This document shows positions 31,673 through 40,620 of a DNA stretch of 64,000 nt, in pieces. The notes beneath the pieces are model-generated. The model saw only the letters and a program-made list of their open reading frames with translations, was not told the DNA's origin and did not search any database. The stretch comes from Bacillota bacterium. GTDB lineage: Bacteria; Sysuimicrobiota; Sysuimicrobiia; Sysuimicrobiales; Segetimicrobiaceae. The position numbers and the translations under genes are program-made. Position 1 is the first letter of the stretch, and each line of letters opens with the position of its first letter. The stretch is taken from contig JAJPIA010000141.1 in the NCBI GenBank assembly GCA_021324975.1, forward strand, positions 1-64,000, given 5' to 3'.

Positions 31673-33946
31673 ATGGCATCCAGCGCTATCGGACAATCGA
31701 TCCGCCGCGTGGACGGTGAGGAAAAGGTCACCGGCCGGGCGAAATTCGCGGACGATGTCGGCGTGCGCGGCGCCCTATACGGCCGCATCTTGCTGAGCCC
31801 CCACGCGCACGCCCGGATCCGGCGCATCTCGAAGGACGCGGCGCGCGGCGTCGCCGGGGTGGCGGGCGTCTTCGTGGCCGACGATCTTCCGGGCGCCGGT
31901 GTGGCGCCGTCGTCCAGGTCGAGCGCGCTGCTCGCGCGCGGTGAGGTGCGCTACGCGGGCGAGCCGGTCGCCGTGGTCGTCGCGGAGACCGAGGCGGCCG
32001 CGCAGGACGGGTTGGAGCGGCTCGCGGCCTCGGTCGAGTACGAGCCGCTCGATGCGCTCGTGGATCCGGTGGCGGCGGCGGCGCCGGGCGCCCCCCTGGT
32101 GCAACCCGACCTCTCGGGTAAGAGCGCGGAAGCGCTGCTGCACGCCGCGCTGCGGACCGAGGAAGAGGATGCGCACGGGCCCAGCAACGTGGCGAGCCGC
32201 GTCCGGTTCTCGCGCGGCAACGTCGAGCGCGGGTTCGCGGACGCGGCGACCGTCATCAGCCGGCGCTTCCAGACATCCGTCGTCCATCAATCCTACATCG
32301 AGCCGCACGCGACGGTCGCCGAGTACGATCCGTACGCACGCCGGCTCACCGTGTGGACGGCGACGCAGGGCATCTTCTACGCGCGGGAAAGCATCGCGGC
32401 GACCCTGGGCTTGCCCGAGGCATCAGTCCGCGTGGTGCCCATGACGGTCGGCGGTGGATTTGGCGCCAAGATCGTGCTGCTCGAGCCGCTGGCGGGCGCG
32501 CTAGCGATGGCGTTGCAACGTCCGGTCCGCCTGACGCTGACCCGGATGGATGAGTTTCGCACCGGCACGCCGGCGCCGCAATCGATCCTGGACGTGAAGC
32601 TCGGAGCACGCCGCGACGGCAGGCTCACCGCGCTCCAGGCGCGGCTCCTCTTCGATGCCGGGGCATTCCCCGGGGCCCCGGTGAGCATCGCCGCTCTATT
32701 AGTCGCCGGGGCGTATCGTCTGGATCATCTGGACGTCCGGGGCCAGGAAGTGCTGACGCACAAGGCGCCGGTCGGCGCGTACCGGGCCCCAGGCGCGCCG
32801 CAGGCGACGTTTGCGATCGAGTCCGTCGTCGACGATCTCGCCCGGGCCCTCGGGCACGACCCCGTCGAGTTTCGGTTGCGCAACATTGCGAAGACCGGCG
32901 ACCCGATGCCGAACGGGGAGCCGTGGCCGAAGATCGGGCTGCGCGACGCGGTGGAGGCGTTGCGGGAGGACCCGCTCGTTCGGTCGCGCCGCCGCGCGCA
33001 CGGCGACGAAGGGGTCGGCGTCGCGATCGGGGGTTGGCTGGGCGGTCTGGAGCCGGCGAGCGCCTGTATTCGGATGAACACGGACGGAAGCGTGCACGTG
33101 CTCGTGGGATCCGTTGACATCAGCGGAACGTCGACGGCGCTGTCGCAGATCGCGTCGCAGGCGCTGGGCATCCCGGTGGAGCAGGTCCGCATCGTGAGCG
33201 CCGATACCGACGGCGCGCCGGCGGCCGGGATGGCCGGCGGCAGCAAGATCATTTACACGGTCGGCGCCGCCGTTCAGGCCGCGGGAGAGGATGCACGGCG
33301 TCAACTCATGCGGCTGGCGGCCTCGCGGCTGGAGGCGGCAGAACGGGACGTCCAGATCGCCGACGGCAAGGCGCAGGTGCGGGGCGCGCCGTCCCGCGCG
33401 GTGGCGATCGCCGACCTCGTCAAGATGACCTCGGGATTCGGCGCGGCGCATCCGCCGGTGTTTGGCGTGGCGTCGCAAGCCATCACGCACCGCGCACCCG
33501 CGTTCGGCGCCCACGCCGCGCGCGTGCGTGTGGACGCGGAGTCGGGTCGCGTGCGCGTCGCGGAATACGCCGTGGCCCAGGATGTGGGCCGGGCGATCAA
33601 CCCCGCCGCGGTGCGGGCCCAGATTCACGGTGGGGTCGCCCAGGGCATCGGGTGGGCGTTGCTCGAGCAGATGGATTACGACGAGGCGGGGACGCTGTCC
33701 ACGGGCAGCTTCGCCGACTATGCGCTGCCGCGGGCGGCGGATGTGCCGATGATGCGCGACAGGCTCGTCGAGGTCGCGGCGGAGCACGGGCCCTACGGTG
33801 CCAAGGGCGTCGGTGAGCCGCCCGTCGTGCCCGTGGCTGCCGCCATCGGGAACGCGATTGCGGACGCGACGGGGGCGCGCGTCGATCGGCTCCCCATGAC
33901 GCCGGCCGTGGTCGCGGCCGCGCTGAGGGCCTCCACGGGCAGGTGA
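31673..33946 (+). CDS. Xanthine dehydrogenase/CO dehydrogenase family molybdopterin-binding subunit
   Basis: A 757-residue large subunit; ATG 31673 with GGCGAGGTG upstream starts MASSAIGQSIRRVDGEEKVT, the classic opening. Family marks include SPHAHARIRRI, the VVPMTVGGGFGAKI cofactor loop, GAYRAPGAPQATFAIESVVD, and GAKGVGEPPVVPVAAAIGNA with the catalytic Glu in GVGEPP. It oxidises a heterocycle or aldehyde using a molybdopterin cofactor. The usual FAD and 2Fe-2S subunit genes are absent; two flavoprotein genes follow instead, with a 4-base overlap. The substrate is unknown. Confidence 0.85.
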   Translation: MASSAIGQSIRRVDGEEKVTGRAKFADDVGVRGALYGRILLSPHAHARIRRISKDAARGVAGVAGVFVADDLPGAGVAPSSRSSALLARGEVRYAGEPVAVVVAETEAAAQDGLERLAASVEYEPLDALVDPVAAAAPGAPLVQPDLSGKSAEALLHAALRTEEEDAHGPSNVASRVRFSRGNVERGFADAATVISRRFQTSVVHQSYIEPHATVAEYDPYARRLTVWTATQGIFYARESIAATLGLPEASVRVVPMTVGGGFGAKIVLLEPLAGALAMALQRPVRLTLTRMDEFRTGTPAPQSILDVKLGARRDGRLTALQARLLFDAGAFPGAPVSIAALLVAGAYRLDHLDVRGQEVLTHKAPVGAYRAPGAPQATFAIESVVDDLARALGHDPVEFRLRNIAKTGDPMPNGEPWPKIGLRDAVEALREDPLVRSRRRAHGDEGVGVAIGGWLGGLEPASACIRMNTDGSVHVLVGSVDISGTSTALSQIASQALGIPVEQVRIVSADTDGAPAAGMAGGSKIIYTVGAAVQAAGEDARRQLMRLAASRLEAAERDVQIADGKAQVRGAPSRAVAIADLVKMTSGFGAAHPPVFGVASQAITHRAPAFGAHAARVRVDAESGRVRVAEYAVAQDVGRAINPAAVRAQIHGGVAQGIGWALLEQMDYDEAGTLSTGSFADYALPRAADVPMMRDRLVEVAAEHGPYGAKGVGEPPVVPVAAAIGNAIADATGARVDRLPMTPAVVAAALRASTGR

Positions 33947-35208
33947 CCGGCACGTCGGCGCAACTCGCCGTGGTGGGCGCCGGCCCGGCCGGCCTGGCCG
34001 CGGCCGGCGAGGCGGGTGCGGCCGGCGTCCGGGTGCTCCTGATCGAAGAGCGCCCGGCGCTCGGAGGACGCGCCATGATCGTCCCCGGCGCACGGGGTCT
34101 CACCGAGGGGTTGATGCGCGACCTCCGCGGCGTCGAGGTGTGGCGGCACAGCGCGGTCTGGGACCTCTGCCGCCGCACGCTCATGGTCCTGCGCGGAGAT
34201 CGCGTCGAATGTGTGCACGCGGACGCGGTCGTGCTCGCCACGGGCGCGCGCGAGACGATGCTGCCGTTTCCGGGGTGGACGCTCCGAGGCGTGACGACCC
34301 TGGAAGGCGGGTGGGAGGCGGTGCGCGCGGGGCGCCTGGGTGCCGGTCCCGCTGCTGTCACGGGCGGCACCGACGCCGCGATGCTGGCGAACCGATTGCA
34401 GGAGCGCGGCGTACCCGTGATCCTGGTTGCGCCGGAGCGTCCCGCCGCGTTGATCGCGGCGGTGGGCTACGCCGGCGGGACCCTTGTGGGCGCGCGGGGC
34501 GCCGAGGATATCGAGTCCGTCGAGACGAGCCGCGGCGCGCGCCACCCGTGCACAATGCTGTGCGTCGAGTCTCCCCGCTGCCCCGTGACCGGCCTAGCCC
34601 GGCGCGCCGGGTGCCCGGAAGTCTACGAGGGCCGGTTGGGCGGGTTCGTGCCGCGGTACGACCCGCTGCTGATGCTCCACGGCCCGGCGCCGCGTCTGTT
34701 CGTCGCCGGGGACGCCGCCGGGCTGGATGCCCCCCGTGCCGCGGCGGAATCCGGGCGTCTCGCCGCGCGGGCGGCGCTGGCCGCGCTCGGCCTGCTCCCG
34801 GACGCGGAAGAGAAGATCGCGGACGCCAGGCGCCGGCTGCGCGCGGCCTCGATCCCGCTTCATGCGCGGGCCAGGGAAGCGTTGATGGCGGGGGCCGTGC
34901 CGGACGAGGTCGTGGAGGCGTGGGACGGTGATCCGGATACCGTTGTCTGCCCGTGTGAGGGCGTGGCCATCGCCGATCTGCGGGACGCGGTCGACGAGGG
35001 CGCGCAGACACCGGATGACGTGCGCCGGCTCACCGGATGTACCGGCGGGGACTGCGCCGGGCGTCGCTGCGAGGTGGCGCTCCTGCGCTGGTTGAGCGGG
35101 GCCCGCGCGATCCCCATCGGACGGCTGGCGCCGCCGCGCCCACGCGCTCCTCTCCACGCCGTGCCGCTTTCCGCGGCGGTCCCGTCCCCCGCCACCGCCG
35201 ATGCCTGA
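33943..35208 (+). CDS. FAD/NAD(P)-dependent oxidoreductase with a BFD-like 2Fe-2S domain (HcnB/SoxA type)
   Basis: A 421-residue flavoprotein. An N-terminal Rossmann motif VVGAGPAGLAAAGEAGAAG binds FAD, ADAVVLATGARETMLPFPGW is the usual mid-domain, and LFVAGDAAGLDAPRAAAESG is the second FAD loop. The end has a bacterioferritin-associated-ferredoxin-type cluster: VVCPCEGVAIADL and TGCTGGDCAGRRC, with four Cys for a 2Fe-2S centre. Subunits like this act with DAO-type oxidases in opine, hydrogen cyanide or amino-acid dehydrogenase complexes. The GTG start overlaps the molybdopterin gene, and the end overlaps the next gene by 8 bases. Confidence 0.8.
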   Translation: MTGTSAQLAVVGAGPAGLAAAGEAGAAGVRVLLIEERPALGGRAMIVPGARGLTEGLMRDLRGVEVWRHSAVWDLCRRTLMVLRGDRVECVHADAVVLATGARETMLPFPGWTLRGVTTLEGGWEAVRAGRLGAGPAAVTGGTDAAMLANRLQERGVPVILVAPERPAALIAAVGYAGGTLVGARGAEDIESVETSRGARHPCTMLCVESPRCPVTGLARRAGCPEVYEGRLGGFVPRYDPLLMLHGPAPRLFVAGDAAGLDAPRAAAESGRLAARAALAALGLLPDAEEKIADARRRLRAASIPLHARAREALMAGAVPDEVVEAWDGDPDTVVCPCEGVAIADLRDAVDEGAQTPDDVRRLTGCTGGDCAGRRCEVALLRWLSGARAIPIGRLAPPRPRAPLHAVPLSAAVPSPATADA

Positions 35209-36295
35209 GCGGCTGCGTGGTAACGAGATCGTGGTGCTCGGCGCGGGGCCCACCGGGTGCGCGATCGCCCACGCCCTCGCCCGCCGAAAACTCCCGCCGT
35301 TCGTGCTGGAGCACGGCGGCCCGGGCGGTGAGGTCCCCGGGCCGTTTCTCGCGGGCCTCTGGGATCACACCGAGCGCGCGTCGACCGCGCGGTTCGCGCT
35401 CAGGGGTGCGGGACAATTTCCGGCGCTCCAGGATCAAGTCGGCCCGATCGGTTACCTCCGGAGCGGCGCCATGGTGCCGGCGCACACCGACACGGAGGCG
35501 GACGCCGGCCGCGCGCTGGCAGATGTGCAGGCTGCGGCGGGTCTGCCGGTGCGGTGGCTGTCGCGCGAGGAAGCGCGGCAGCGTGAGCCGGCGCTGGCCC
35601 CCGATATTCGGGGAGCCACGTATTCGGCGCACGGGGGCCTCGTCGACGTCGCGTTGATGACGCGGCGCTTGGCCGCGGCGGCGCGGCGGGCCGGGACGAC
35701 GTTTTCGTACCACGCGGGGCACGTGAACATCACCAGGCAGGGCCGCGCGATCGTGATCAGCGCCGCACGGGCTCGCTTCGAGGCGCGCCGGCTGATCGTC
35801 ACCTCCGGAGCGTGGCTCGCTGTGCTGGCACGGCAGCTCGCCGTCGCCGTCCCCACGCGCGTCGTGCACGGCCTCGTGATCGCCACGGAGCCGTACCCGT
35901 CCCTTCTCCGCCACCGTCTCGCCTCGATCTGCCAGCAGCCGCGCGGCGATATCCTCGTGGACTGCGAAGACGTCCGCGATTCCGGGTGCACGACCGTAGC
36001 GAGCGCGATGGGTGACGCGACAGCCAAAGCCGCGAGCCTCATACCGGCCGTGCGCGACGCCCGGATCACACGCGCGTGGCCGTGGACGGCGGTTCTGCCG
36101 TCGCGTCGCGTACCCCTGCTCGGCGCGATAGACGACGGCGTTATCGTGGCCGTTTCGCACACTCGGGACGTCGCGCTGACGCCGTTCCTCGCGCAGGCGG
36201 CGGCTCTGTTCGTGACCGATGAACGTCTCCCCGAAGGCTTGGAAGCGTGGGTTCCGGAACGCGCGTCGGCAGCCCCGCTGCCCCCCGCGGGCTAG
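35201..36295 (+). CDS. FAD-dependent DAO-family oxidoreductase (HcnC/SoxB type)
   Basis: A 364-residue flavoenzyme. The opening EIVVLGAGPTGCAIAHALAR is the FAD-binding motif of D-amino-acid oxidase-like enzymes. WLSREEARQREPALAPDIRG and GLVDVALMTRRLAAAARRAG are typical of the glycine/sarcosine/opine oxidase group, and ARRLIVTSGAWLAVLARQL completes the fold. It probably oxidises a secondary amine and passes electrons to the upstream flavoprotein. The expected third small 2Fe-2S subunit was not found. Overlaps the upstream stop by 8 bases. Confidence 0.8.
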   Translation: MPERLRGNEIVVLGAGPTGCAIAHALARRKLPPFVLEHGGPGGEVPGPFLAGLWDHTERASTARFALRGAGQFPALQDQVGPIGYLRSGAMVPAHTDTEADAGRALADVQAAAGLPVRWLSREEARQREPALAPDIRGATYSAHGGLVDVALMTRRLAAAARRAGTTFSYHAGHVNITRQGRAIVISAARARFEARRLIVTSGAWLAVLARQLAVAVPTRVVHGLVIATEPYPSLLRHRLASICQQPRGDILVDCEDVRDSGCTTVASAMGDATAKAASLIPAVRDARITRAWPWTAVLPSRRVPLLGAIDDGVIVAVSHTRDVALTPFLAQAAALFVTDERLPEGLEAWVPERASAAPLPPAG

Positions 36296-36382
36296 CGCAT
36301 AGGGAGGATTCGCCGGAGGGTCCATAGTAATAGGGGGTACTTTGATGCGGGCAACTGGCCCCAGGGGAGGAAGGAACCGAGT

Positions 36383-36586
36383 ATGCCGAAGGGCACCGTG
36401 AAGTGGTTTAACCGGGAGAAAGGCTATGGTTTTATCACCCCGGAGGAAGGCAAGGATGTGTTCGTGCACTATACCGGCATCGCAGGCGAGGGATTTCGCA
36501 ACCTGGAAGAGGGGCAAATCGTCGAGTTCGAGATCACCCAGGGTCAGAAGGGACCGCAGGCCCAGAACGTGAGGGTGGTCGGTTAG
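36383..36586 (+). CDS. Cold-shock protein, CspA family
   Basis: A 67-residue single cold-shock domain. [20 protein letters not shown] contains RNP1, and DVFVHYTGI is RNP2; the end [13 protein letters not shown] is typical. It binds single-stranded RNA and DNA. It has a strong GGGGAGGAAGG site and a hairpin terminator downstream. It is close to the cold-shock part of the island CSD-HEPN protein (shared [22 protein letters not shown]), which could have drawn its domain from such a gene. Confidence 0.95.
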   Translation: MPKGTVKWFNREKGYGFITPEEGKDVFVHYTGIAGEGFRNLEEGQIVEFEITQGQKGPQAQNVRVVG

Positions 36587-36622
36587 CCAACCTCCAATTG
36601 ACGCAGACGACTCGTTATAGCT

Positions 36623-36653
36623 AGGGCGTCAGGCTCGTCCTGCTTGACGCCCT
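36623..36653 (+). terminator. Probable terminator of the CspA gene
   Basis: AGGGCGTCA (36623-36631) pairs perfectly with TGACGCCCT (36645-36653) around a 13-base loop, followed by tctaattg. It begins 36 bases after the CspA stop. The rest of 36654-36887 shows no gene or structure I can support. Confidence 0.6.
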
Positions 36654-36887
36654 TCTAATTGAGGAACTCCCAAGATACGCTCCTTATCTCCGTCAAATCC
36701 GCAACAGCGCATGGATCTAGCGAACCCGTGTGCGTGCTATTGTGATCCGATGGATGAGGCGATGCTCATCATGATCCGTTGAGCATAGGTTTGTGACCAT
36801 TTCCCTATGGCCTGCACCCCGGCGGTGTTGCGCGAGGCTCTATGGCCGTGCTAGATTACATCGAGGGGGCGGGGAGATGGCGCGCAC

Positions 36888-37142
36888 GTGACACCGCGGC
36901 GGACTTCTTCGAGGAAACCGGGCAAATCGCGGACCGCCGCCGCGAGACGTAAGTCGGTCTCCCGAGCCAAGCGGACGGTGGGAGCACGCGTCAAAGTTGT
37001 GCGCTCGAGGTCCACCCGCGCGCGACGTCCGGCGCGACCTCTTCCATCGCCGGACCCCATCAACGAACGAGTGTTCACGTCCAGCCTCGAGCGAAGCCTC
37101 CGGGATTATCGCGTATTGTGGGAGGCTCTCGCGAAGCGGTGA
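36888..37142 (+). CDS. Putative antitoxin paired with the Doc-like protein
   Basis: An 84-residue very basic protein (GTG start). The first 50 residues are Lys/Arg/Ser/Ala-rich like a nucleic-acid-binding tail; the end INERVFTSSLERSLRDYRVL is an amphipathic helix of the kind antitoxins use to cover a toxin. Its stop overlaps the Doc-like start (GTGA), the usual antitoxin-toxin arrangement. No antitoxin family is recognised, so the role is deduced from position. Confidence 0.5.
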   Translation: MTPRRTSSRKPGKSRTAAARRKSVSRAKRTVGARVKVVRSRSTRARRPARPLPSPDPINERVFTSSLERSLRDYRVLWEALAKR

Positions 37143-37552
37143 AATACCTCACGGCGGAGCAGGTCAAGACCGTCAATCAGCGGATGATTCGAGCGACCGG
37201 GGGATTGTATCTCGCCGGTGAACAAAACGTTGTATACCCTCCGAGCCTCGACTCGCTGGTTGGCTTTGTGCAGACGCGGATCGGTCTTCGCCCGCAACCG
37301 ACCGTCTGGGAAATGGCAGCCTTCTATATCGACCGTTTGGTGCGGGATCAGGTTTTTCACGACGGCAACAAGCGGACCGCGCTCGAGGTGACCCGCTTGT
37401 TCCTGGAGGGTGCGGGCTATCGCCTCGTTCTGCACCCCCCGTCGGACGTCGTGGAGTTCATCACCGCCGTGGCGCGCGGCGGGATGACGCGTGATAACAT
37501 CGCCGTGTGGCTTCGGACGCACGCCAAGCGTAAGCTTAACGGCAAAAAGTAA
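37139..37552 (+). CDS. Doc/Fic-family protein with Gln in place of the active-site His
   Basis: A 137-residue protein of the Doc type. GTG 37139 starts VKYLTAEQVKTVNQRMI, close to the usual 'YLT.e.v..in..l' start. The Fic motif H-x-F-x-D/A-x-N-K-R appears as DQVFHDGNKRTALEVTRLFL: phenylalanine, DGNKR and spacing are present, but the catalytic His position is Gln. A His now follows the Phe (FHDGNKR). Doc toxins phosphorylate EF-Tu and need this His. The protein may be inactive, shifted in register, or altered in chemistry. Confidence 0.75.
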   Translation: MKYLTAEQVKTVNQRMIRATGGLYLAGEQNVVYPPSLDSLVGFVQTRIGLRPQPTVWEMAAFYIDRLVRDQVFHDGNKRTALEVTRLFLEGAGYRLVLHPPSDVVEFITAVARGGMTRDNIAVWLRTHAKRKLNGKK

Positions 37553-37675
37553 ACGCGACCTTCCCCAAAAGACACAGGATTCATCCCACCGATGGAATTG
37601 CCTGGATTCGCCCTGGCTTGACACACGTCGGACTGGGAGCGATGATGTGTCTAGTCGTGAAAGGAGGTGATGCGG

Positions 37676-37753
37676 ATGGATGATAGCAGACGCTCCACGT
37701 TGCACTGTCCGACCTGCCGCCAGTATCCGCGAATCGAGGTGATGGCCGGGTAG
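37676..37753 (+). CDS. Possible 25-residue Cys-containing micropeptide
   Basis: A very short frame behind an unusually strong ribosome site, AAAGGAGGTG (37660-37669), complementary to the 16S rRNA tail. The peptide MDDSRRSTLHCPTCRQYPRI continues for five residues and has one CPTC knuckle. ATG 37670 is an alternative start. Nothing else explains the strong site in the gap 37553-37946. It may be a real microprotein or leader peptide. Confidence 0.35.
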   Translation: MDDSRRSTLHCPTCRQYPRIEVMAG

Positions 37754-37895
37754 AGCAACATGCGTCCGGCCATCGTCGTTTTGTGGCTCAGCTGGCCGAC
37801 GACGGTGTGACGGGAGAGTTAGGCTGTGCGGTGCTTCCTCGTGCTCGCAGGTCCCGGGAGTGCCGTGTGAGGTAAGTTACCGGGAAATCCACTAT

Positions 37896-37930
37896 GGAGG
37901 CCCCGCCCGGCATTGCCGGGCGGGGCCTCC
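37896..37930. terminator. Bidirectional GC-rich terminator-like hairpin
   Basis: GGAGGCCCCGCCCGG (37896-37910) pairs perfectly with CCGGGCGGGGCCTCC (37916-37930) around cattg. It stands between the toxin-antitoxin region and the 3' end of the glycosidase gene. There is no T run, but such hairpins are common gene ends in GC-rich genomes. Confidence 0.6.
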
Positions 37931-37946
37931 CCGCATCACCGCCCAC

Positions 37947-39560
37947 TTAGGGTTTAGGCACCGCGCCCCAGAGGTGGTCCGCGTTCAGGTAGACCAGATC
38001 GAATAGCATGGTGCCCCGGGTGAGGCCCTGGGACATGCGGATCGCCTGCGTGAGACGCGCCGGATCGTCGGCGTACAGCGGGGTCAGGAGCGCGCCGACG
38101 ACGGGCGTGTCACCGTTGACGACGGAGAGCCCGAGCATCGCGGCGCCCTGCACGCTGATCTCGGCGTGATCGCGCCGGCGGTAGGCGTCCCAAATCGTCA
38201 CCGGCCGGTAATAGAGGCCGATCATGAGGAAGTCGAGCCACGGGGCCAACCCCGAGCGAACCCACGTGTCCCCGATCCAATTGTATGGGGGGTGGACGTG
38301 CGGGCTGCCCCAGTTCGATCCTTCCTCGTAATATACGGGGTACCATGCCCCCACGTACATGGACAGCGTCGCCGCGGGCCGAACCGTCCGCTCCAGGTGC
38401 GCAACCGCCCGGGTATAGGCCATAATCGTGCGCGCGCGATACCCCAGCCACTCCCGGTACAGCGGTCCGGGCCGGCGGGCGACCCAGTAGCCCTGCGGTA
38501 CGTACGTGTAGATATCGTCCGGCCAGTGTGCCACCGGGTGGCCGATGAAACGCTCGAACGCCGCCCGGGCGCCCGGCGAAAAATCCTCGGAGACGTCCTG
38601 GTAGCGCGTGCGGTCGAGGACGATGCCGTCTACATCGTACCGGCTCAGGATCTCGTGGACAGCGGCCAGTTCGTAGTTCCAGACCTCGGGATTGGTCGGA
38701 CTCAAGAACGCAAAGATGCTGTGCGACCACGACGGCGCCATGCGCGTTTCCACCGGCCCGATCGACACCGCGGCCCCGAGCGGCAGGGCCGATCGTAGCC
38801 ACGCCGCGGCGTCCCCATGTCCCGAGAGCACGTACCCGTCGCGGGGAATCGCCGGTGCCCCGGGATCCTGCGGTCCGGCGCCGCGGTCGACCGCGCCGAC
38901 GACCGTGCCGCCGCGCACGGCGACCTCGACCCCCCACCGCGATGTCGGCGTGTGGGCACCCGCCGCCGCCGTATACAGCACCAAGGCATTGGGATCCCGC
39001 GGAACATTCACGCCGGTCAGCGCGTAAGATTGATCGTTCGGGGCGAGGACGCGACGGGTGGCAAGATAGGCAACGGCCTGCCACTCCGGATGGGTGAACG
39101 CCGGCCCCGCGCGCAGCGGGGAGAACCCCTCGCCGAATGTATTGACCGCCGCGTCCACGCGCAGGCCCCGAGCGTGTGCTTCGCTGATGATCGTGGCCAG
39201 CATGTCGTAGTCCCGCGGATACCATTGCGCGGGCGGCGGATAGGAATCGCCGGGGTCGCCGTGCGGGATTGGCGAGTCGGCAATCGACGGCGCAAAGCTG
39301 CTCAGGTACGTGACGTACCCCCAGGCATTCTTCGCCTCGGGCATTACGACGTCCACGCCGGCGGCACGCGCACGGTCGAGTGCCCGCGCGACGCCTTCCC
39401 GCGTACTGAGCAGGGTGAGATTGGCGCCGGGCTCCATCCACAGCGCCAGGCGCGGCACACGGCCTTGCCGGGGCGGACCGGCGGCCGAGAGGGGAGGCGT
39501 GGACACGAGCGGCAGGGCGAGGAGCAAGGCGATGGTGCCGAGCAACCGCATGATCGACAC
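37947..39560 (-). CDS. GHL10-type (DUF187) glycoside hydrolase-like secreted protein
   Basis: A 537-residue secreted protein. MRLLGTIALLLALPLVSTPP is the signal peptide (ATG 39551 may be the true start; GTG 39560 is used). VPRLALWMEPGANLTL opens the TIM barrel, and MPEAKNAWGYVTYLSSF, SRYDVDGIVLDRTRYQDVSE and LDFLMIGLYYRPVTIWDAYR are the core segments of glycosyl-hydrolase-like family 10 proteins, with DRTRYQD in the active-site strand. The family is thought to act on cell-wall or extracellular glycans. It is a single gene divergent from the ABC exporter. Confidence 0.75.
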   Translation of the reverse strand: MSIMRLLGTIALLLALPLVSTPPLSAAGPPRQGRVPRLALWMEPGANLTLLSTREGVARALDRARAAGVDVVMPEAKNAWGYVTYLSSFAPSIADSPIPHGDPGDSYPPPAQWYPRDYDMLATIISEAHARGLRVDAAVNTFGEGFSPLRAGPAFTHPEWQAVAYLATRRVLAPNDQSYALTGVNVPRDPNALVLYTAAAGAHTPTSRWGVEVAVRGGTVVGAVDRGAGPQDPGAPAIPRDGYVLSGHGDAAAWLRSALPLGAAVSIGPVETRMAPSWSHSIFAFLSPTNPEVWNYELAAVHEILSRYDVDGIVLDRTRYQDVSEDFSPGARAAFERFIGHPVAHWPDDIYTYVPQGYWVARRPGPLYREWLGYRARTIMAYTRAVAHLERTVRPAATLSMYVGAWYPVYYEEGSNWGSPHVHPPYNWIGDTWVRSGLAPWLDFLMIGLYYRPVTIWDAYRRRDHAEISVQGAAMLGLSVVNGDTPVVGALLTPLYADDPARLTQAIRMSQGLTRGTMLFDLVYLNADHLWGAVPKP

Positions 39561-39654
39561 TTCGGGTCATGCCCGGCGCCTCCCTTCGCGGCTTGCATCG
39601 GTAGGCGCTCCCCATTAGGATAAAGGCTGTCTGCGCGGAAGGGAGTGGTGCTGC

Positions 39655-40620
39655 GTGATCCAGGCCGATTCGCTCTCGCGGAGTTATGGAGAGCGCTGGG
39701 CCATACGGGACGTGTCGTTCCAAGCCCGCGAGGGCGAGATCCTCGGGTTTCTCGGCCCCAACGGGGCCGGCAAGACGACGACGATGCGCATTCTCACGGG
39801 ATTCCTGGCGCCGACCTCGGGCCGGGCGTCCGTGGCGGGCTTCGACATCGTGGACAATCCGATGGAAGCAAAACGGCGCCTCGGGTACCTTCCCGAGACG
39901 CCGCCGCTGTACGACGACTTCACGACGCGCGAGTACCTGAGCTTCGTGGCCCGGTTGAAGCGCGTCGACCGTCGCAAGGTCGACGACGCCGTCGACCGCG
40001 CGATGTCGATGTGCGGCGTGGAGGACGTCGCCGACCGGTTGATCCGCAATTTGTCGCGAGGGTATCGGCAGCGGGTGGGCCTGGCGCACGCGATCGTCCA
40101 TGATCCGCAGGTCCTGATCCTGGACGAGCCGACGTCGGCGATGGACCCGCGGCAGATCGTGGAGATCCGCAAAGTCATCCGGGGGCTTCGCGGCAGCCAC
40201 ACCATCATCCTGAGCACCCATATCCTCCCCGAGGCGACGGCCCTCTGCGACCGCGTCATCATTATTAATGAAGGGGCGATCGTGGCCGTCGACACCTACG
40301 AGCAACTGGCGGCGCGGTTGCGCAGCTCGGAGAAGACCCTGGTGCGCACCGCGCGCGCCCTGGGCGACCTCGCGGCGCGGGTCGGCCGGGTGCCCGGGGT
40401 GCTCCATGTCGCCCCGGGCCCAGGCCGCGGCGAATGGGTCGTGGAAGCGGCGCTCGGGCGGGACGTGCGCGAGCACGTGGCGCGGGCCGTGGTCGAGGCG
40501 GACGCGGGGCTGCTCGAGCTGCGGCCGCTGGCCATGAGCCTCGAGGAAGTGTTCCTCAAGCTGGTCACCCACGAGGACGAAGCGGCAGCGGACGGCGAGC
40601 GGGAGGGGGCTCGGGCATGA
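39655..40620 (+). CDS. ABC-2 exporter ATP-binding protein (GldA-like)
   Basis: A 321-residue ATPase. Walker A GPNGAGKTT, signature LSRGYRQRVGLAHAI, Walker B VLILDEPTSAMDP and a switch His in ILSTHILPEA are all intact. A C-terminal 90-residue regulatory part follows (VARAVVEADAGLLELRPLAM). It pairs with the permease that overlaps its end (ATGA) and with the GldG-like and DUF4340 proteins. This four-gene set is typical of GldA/GldF/GldG-type export systems. Substrate unknown. GTG start at 39655. Confidence 0.9.
   Translation: MIQADSLSRSYGERWAIRDVSFQAREGEILGFLGPNGAGKTTTMRILTGFLAPTSGRASVAGFDIVDNPMEAKRRLGYLPETPPLYDDFTTREYLSFVARLKRVDRRKVDDAVDRAMSMCGVEDVADRLIRNLSRGYRQRVGLAHAIVHDPQVLILDEPTSAMDPRQIVEIRKVIRGLRGSHTIILSTHILPEATALCDRVIIINEGAIVAVDTYEQLAARLRSSEKTLVRTARALGDLAARVGRVPGVLHVAPGPGRGEWVVEAALGRDVREHVARAVVEADAGLLELRPLAMSLEEVFLKLVTHEDEAAADGEREGARA

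Noticed and set aside
38110-40572. An 820-codon minus-strand frame over the glycosidase and GldA-like genes
   Set aside because: The composition is that of a shadow frame and it crosses two recognised genes on different strands.
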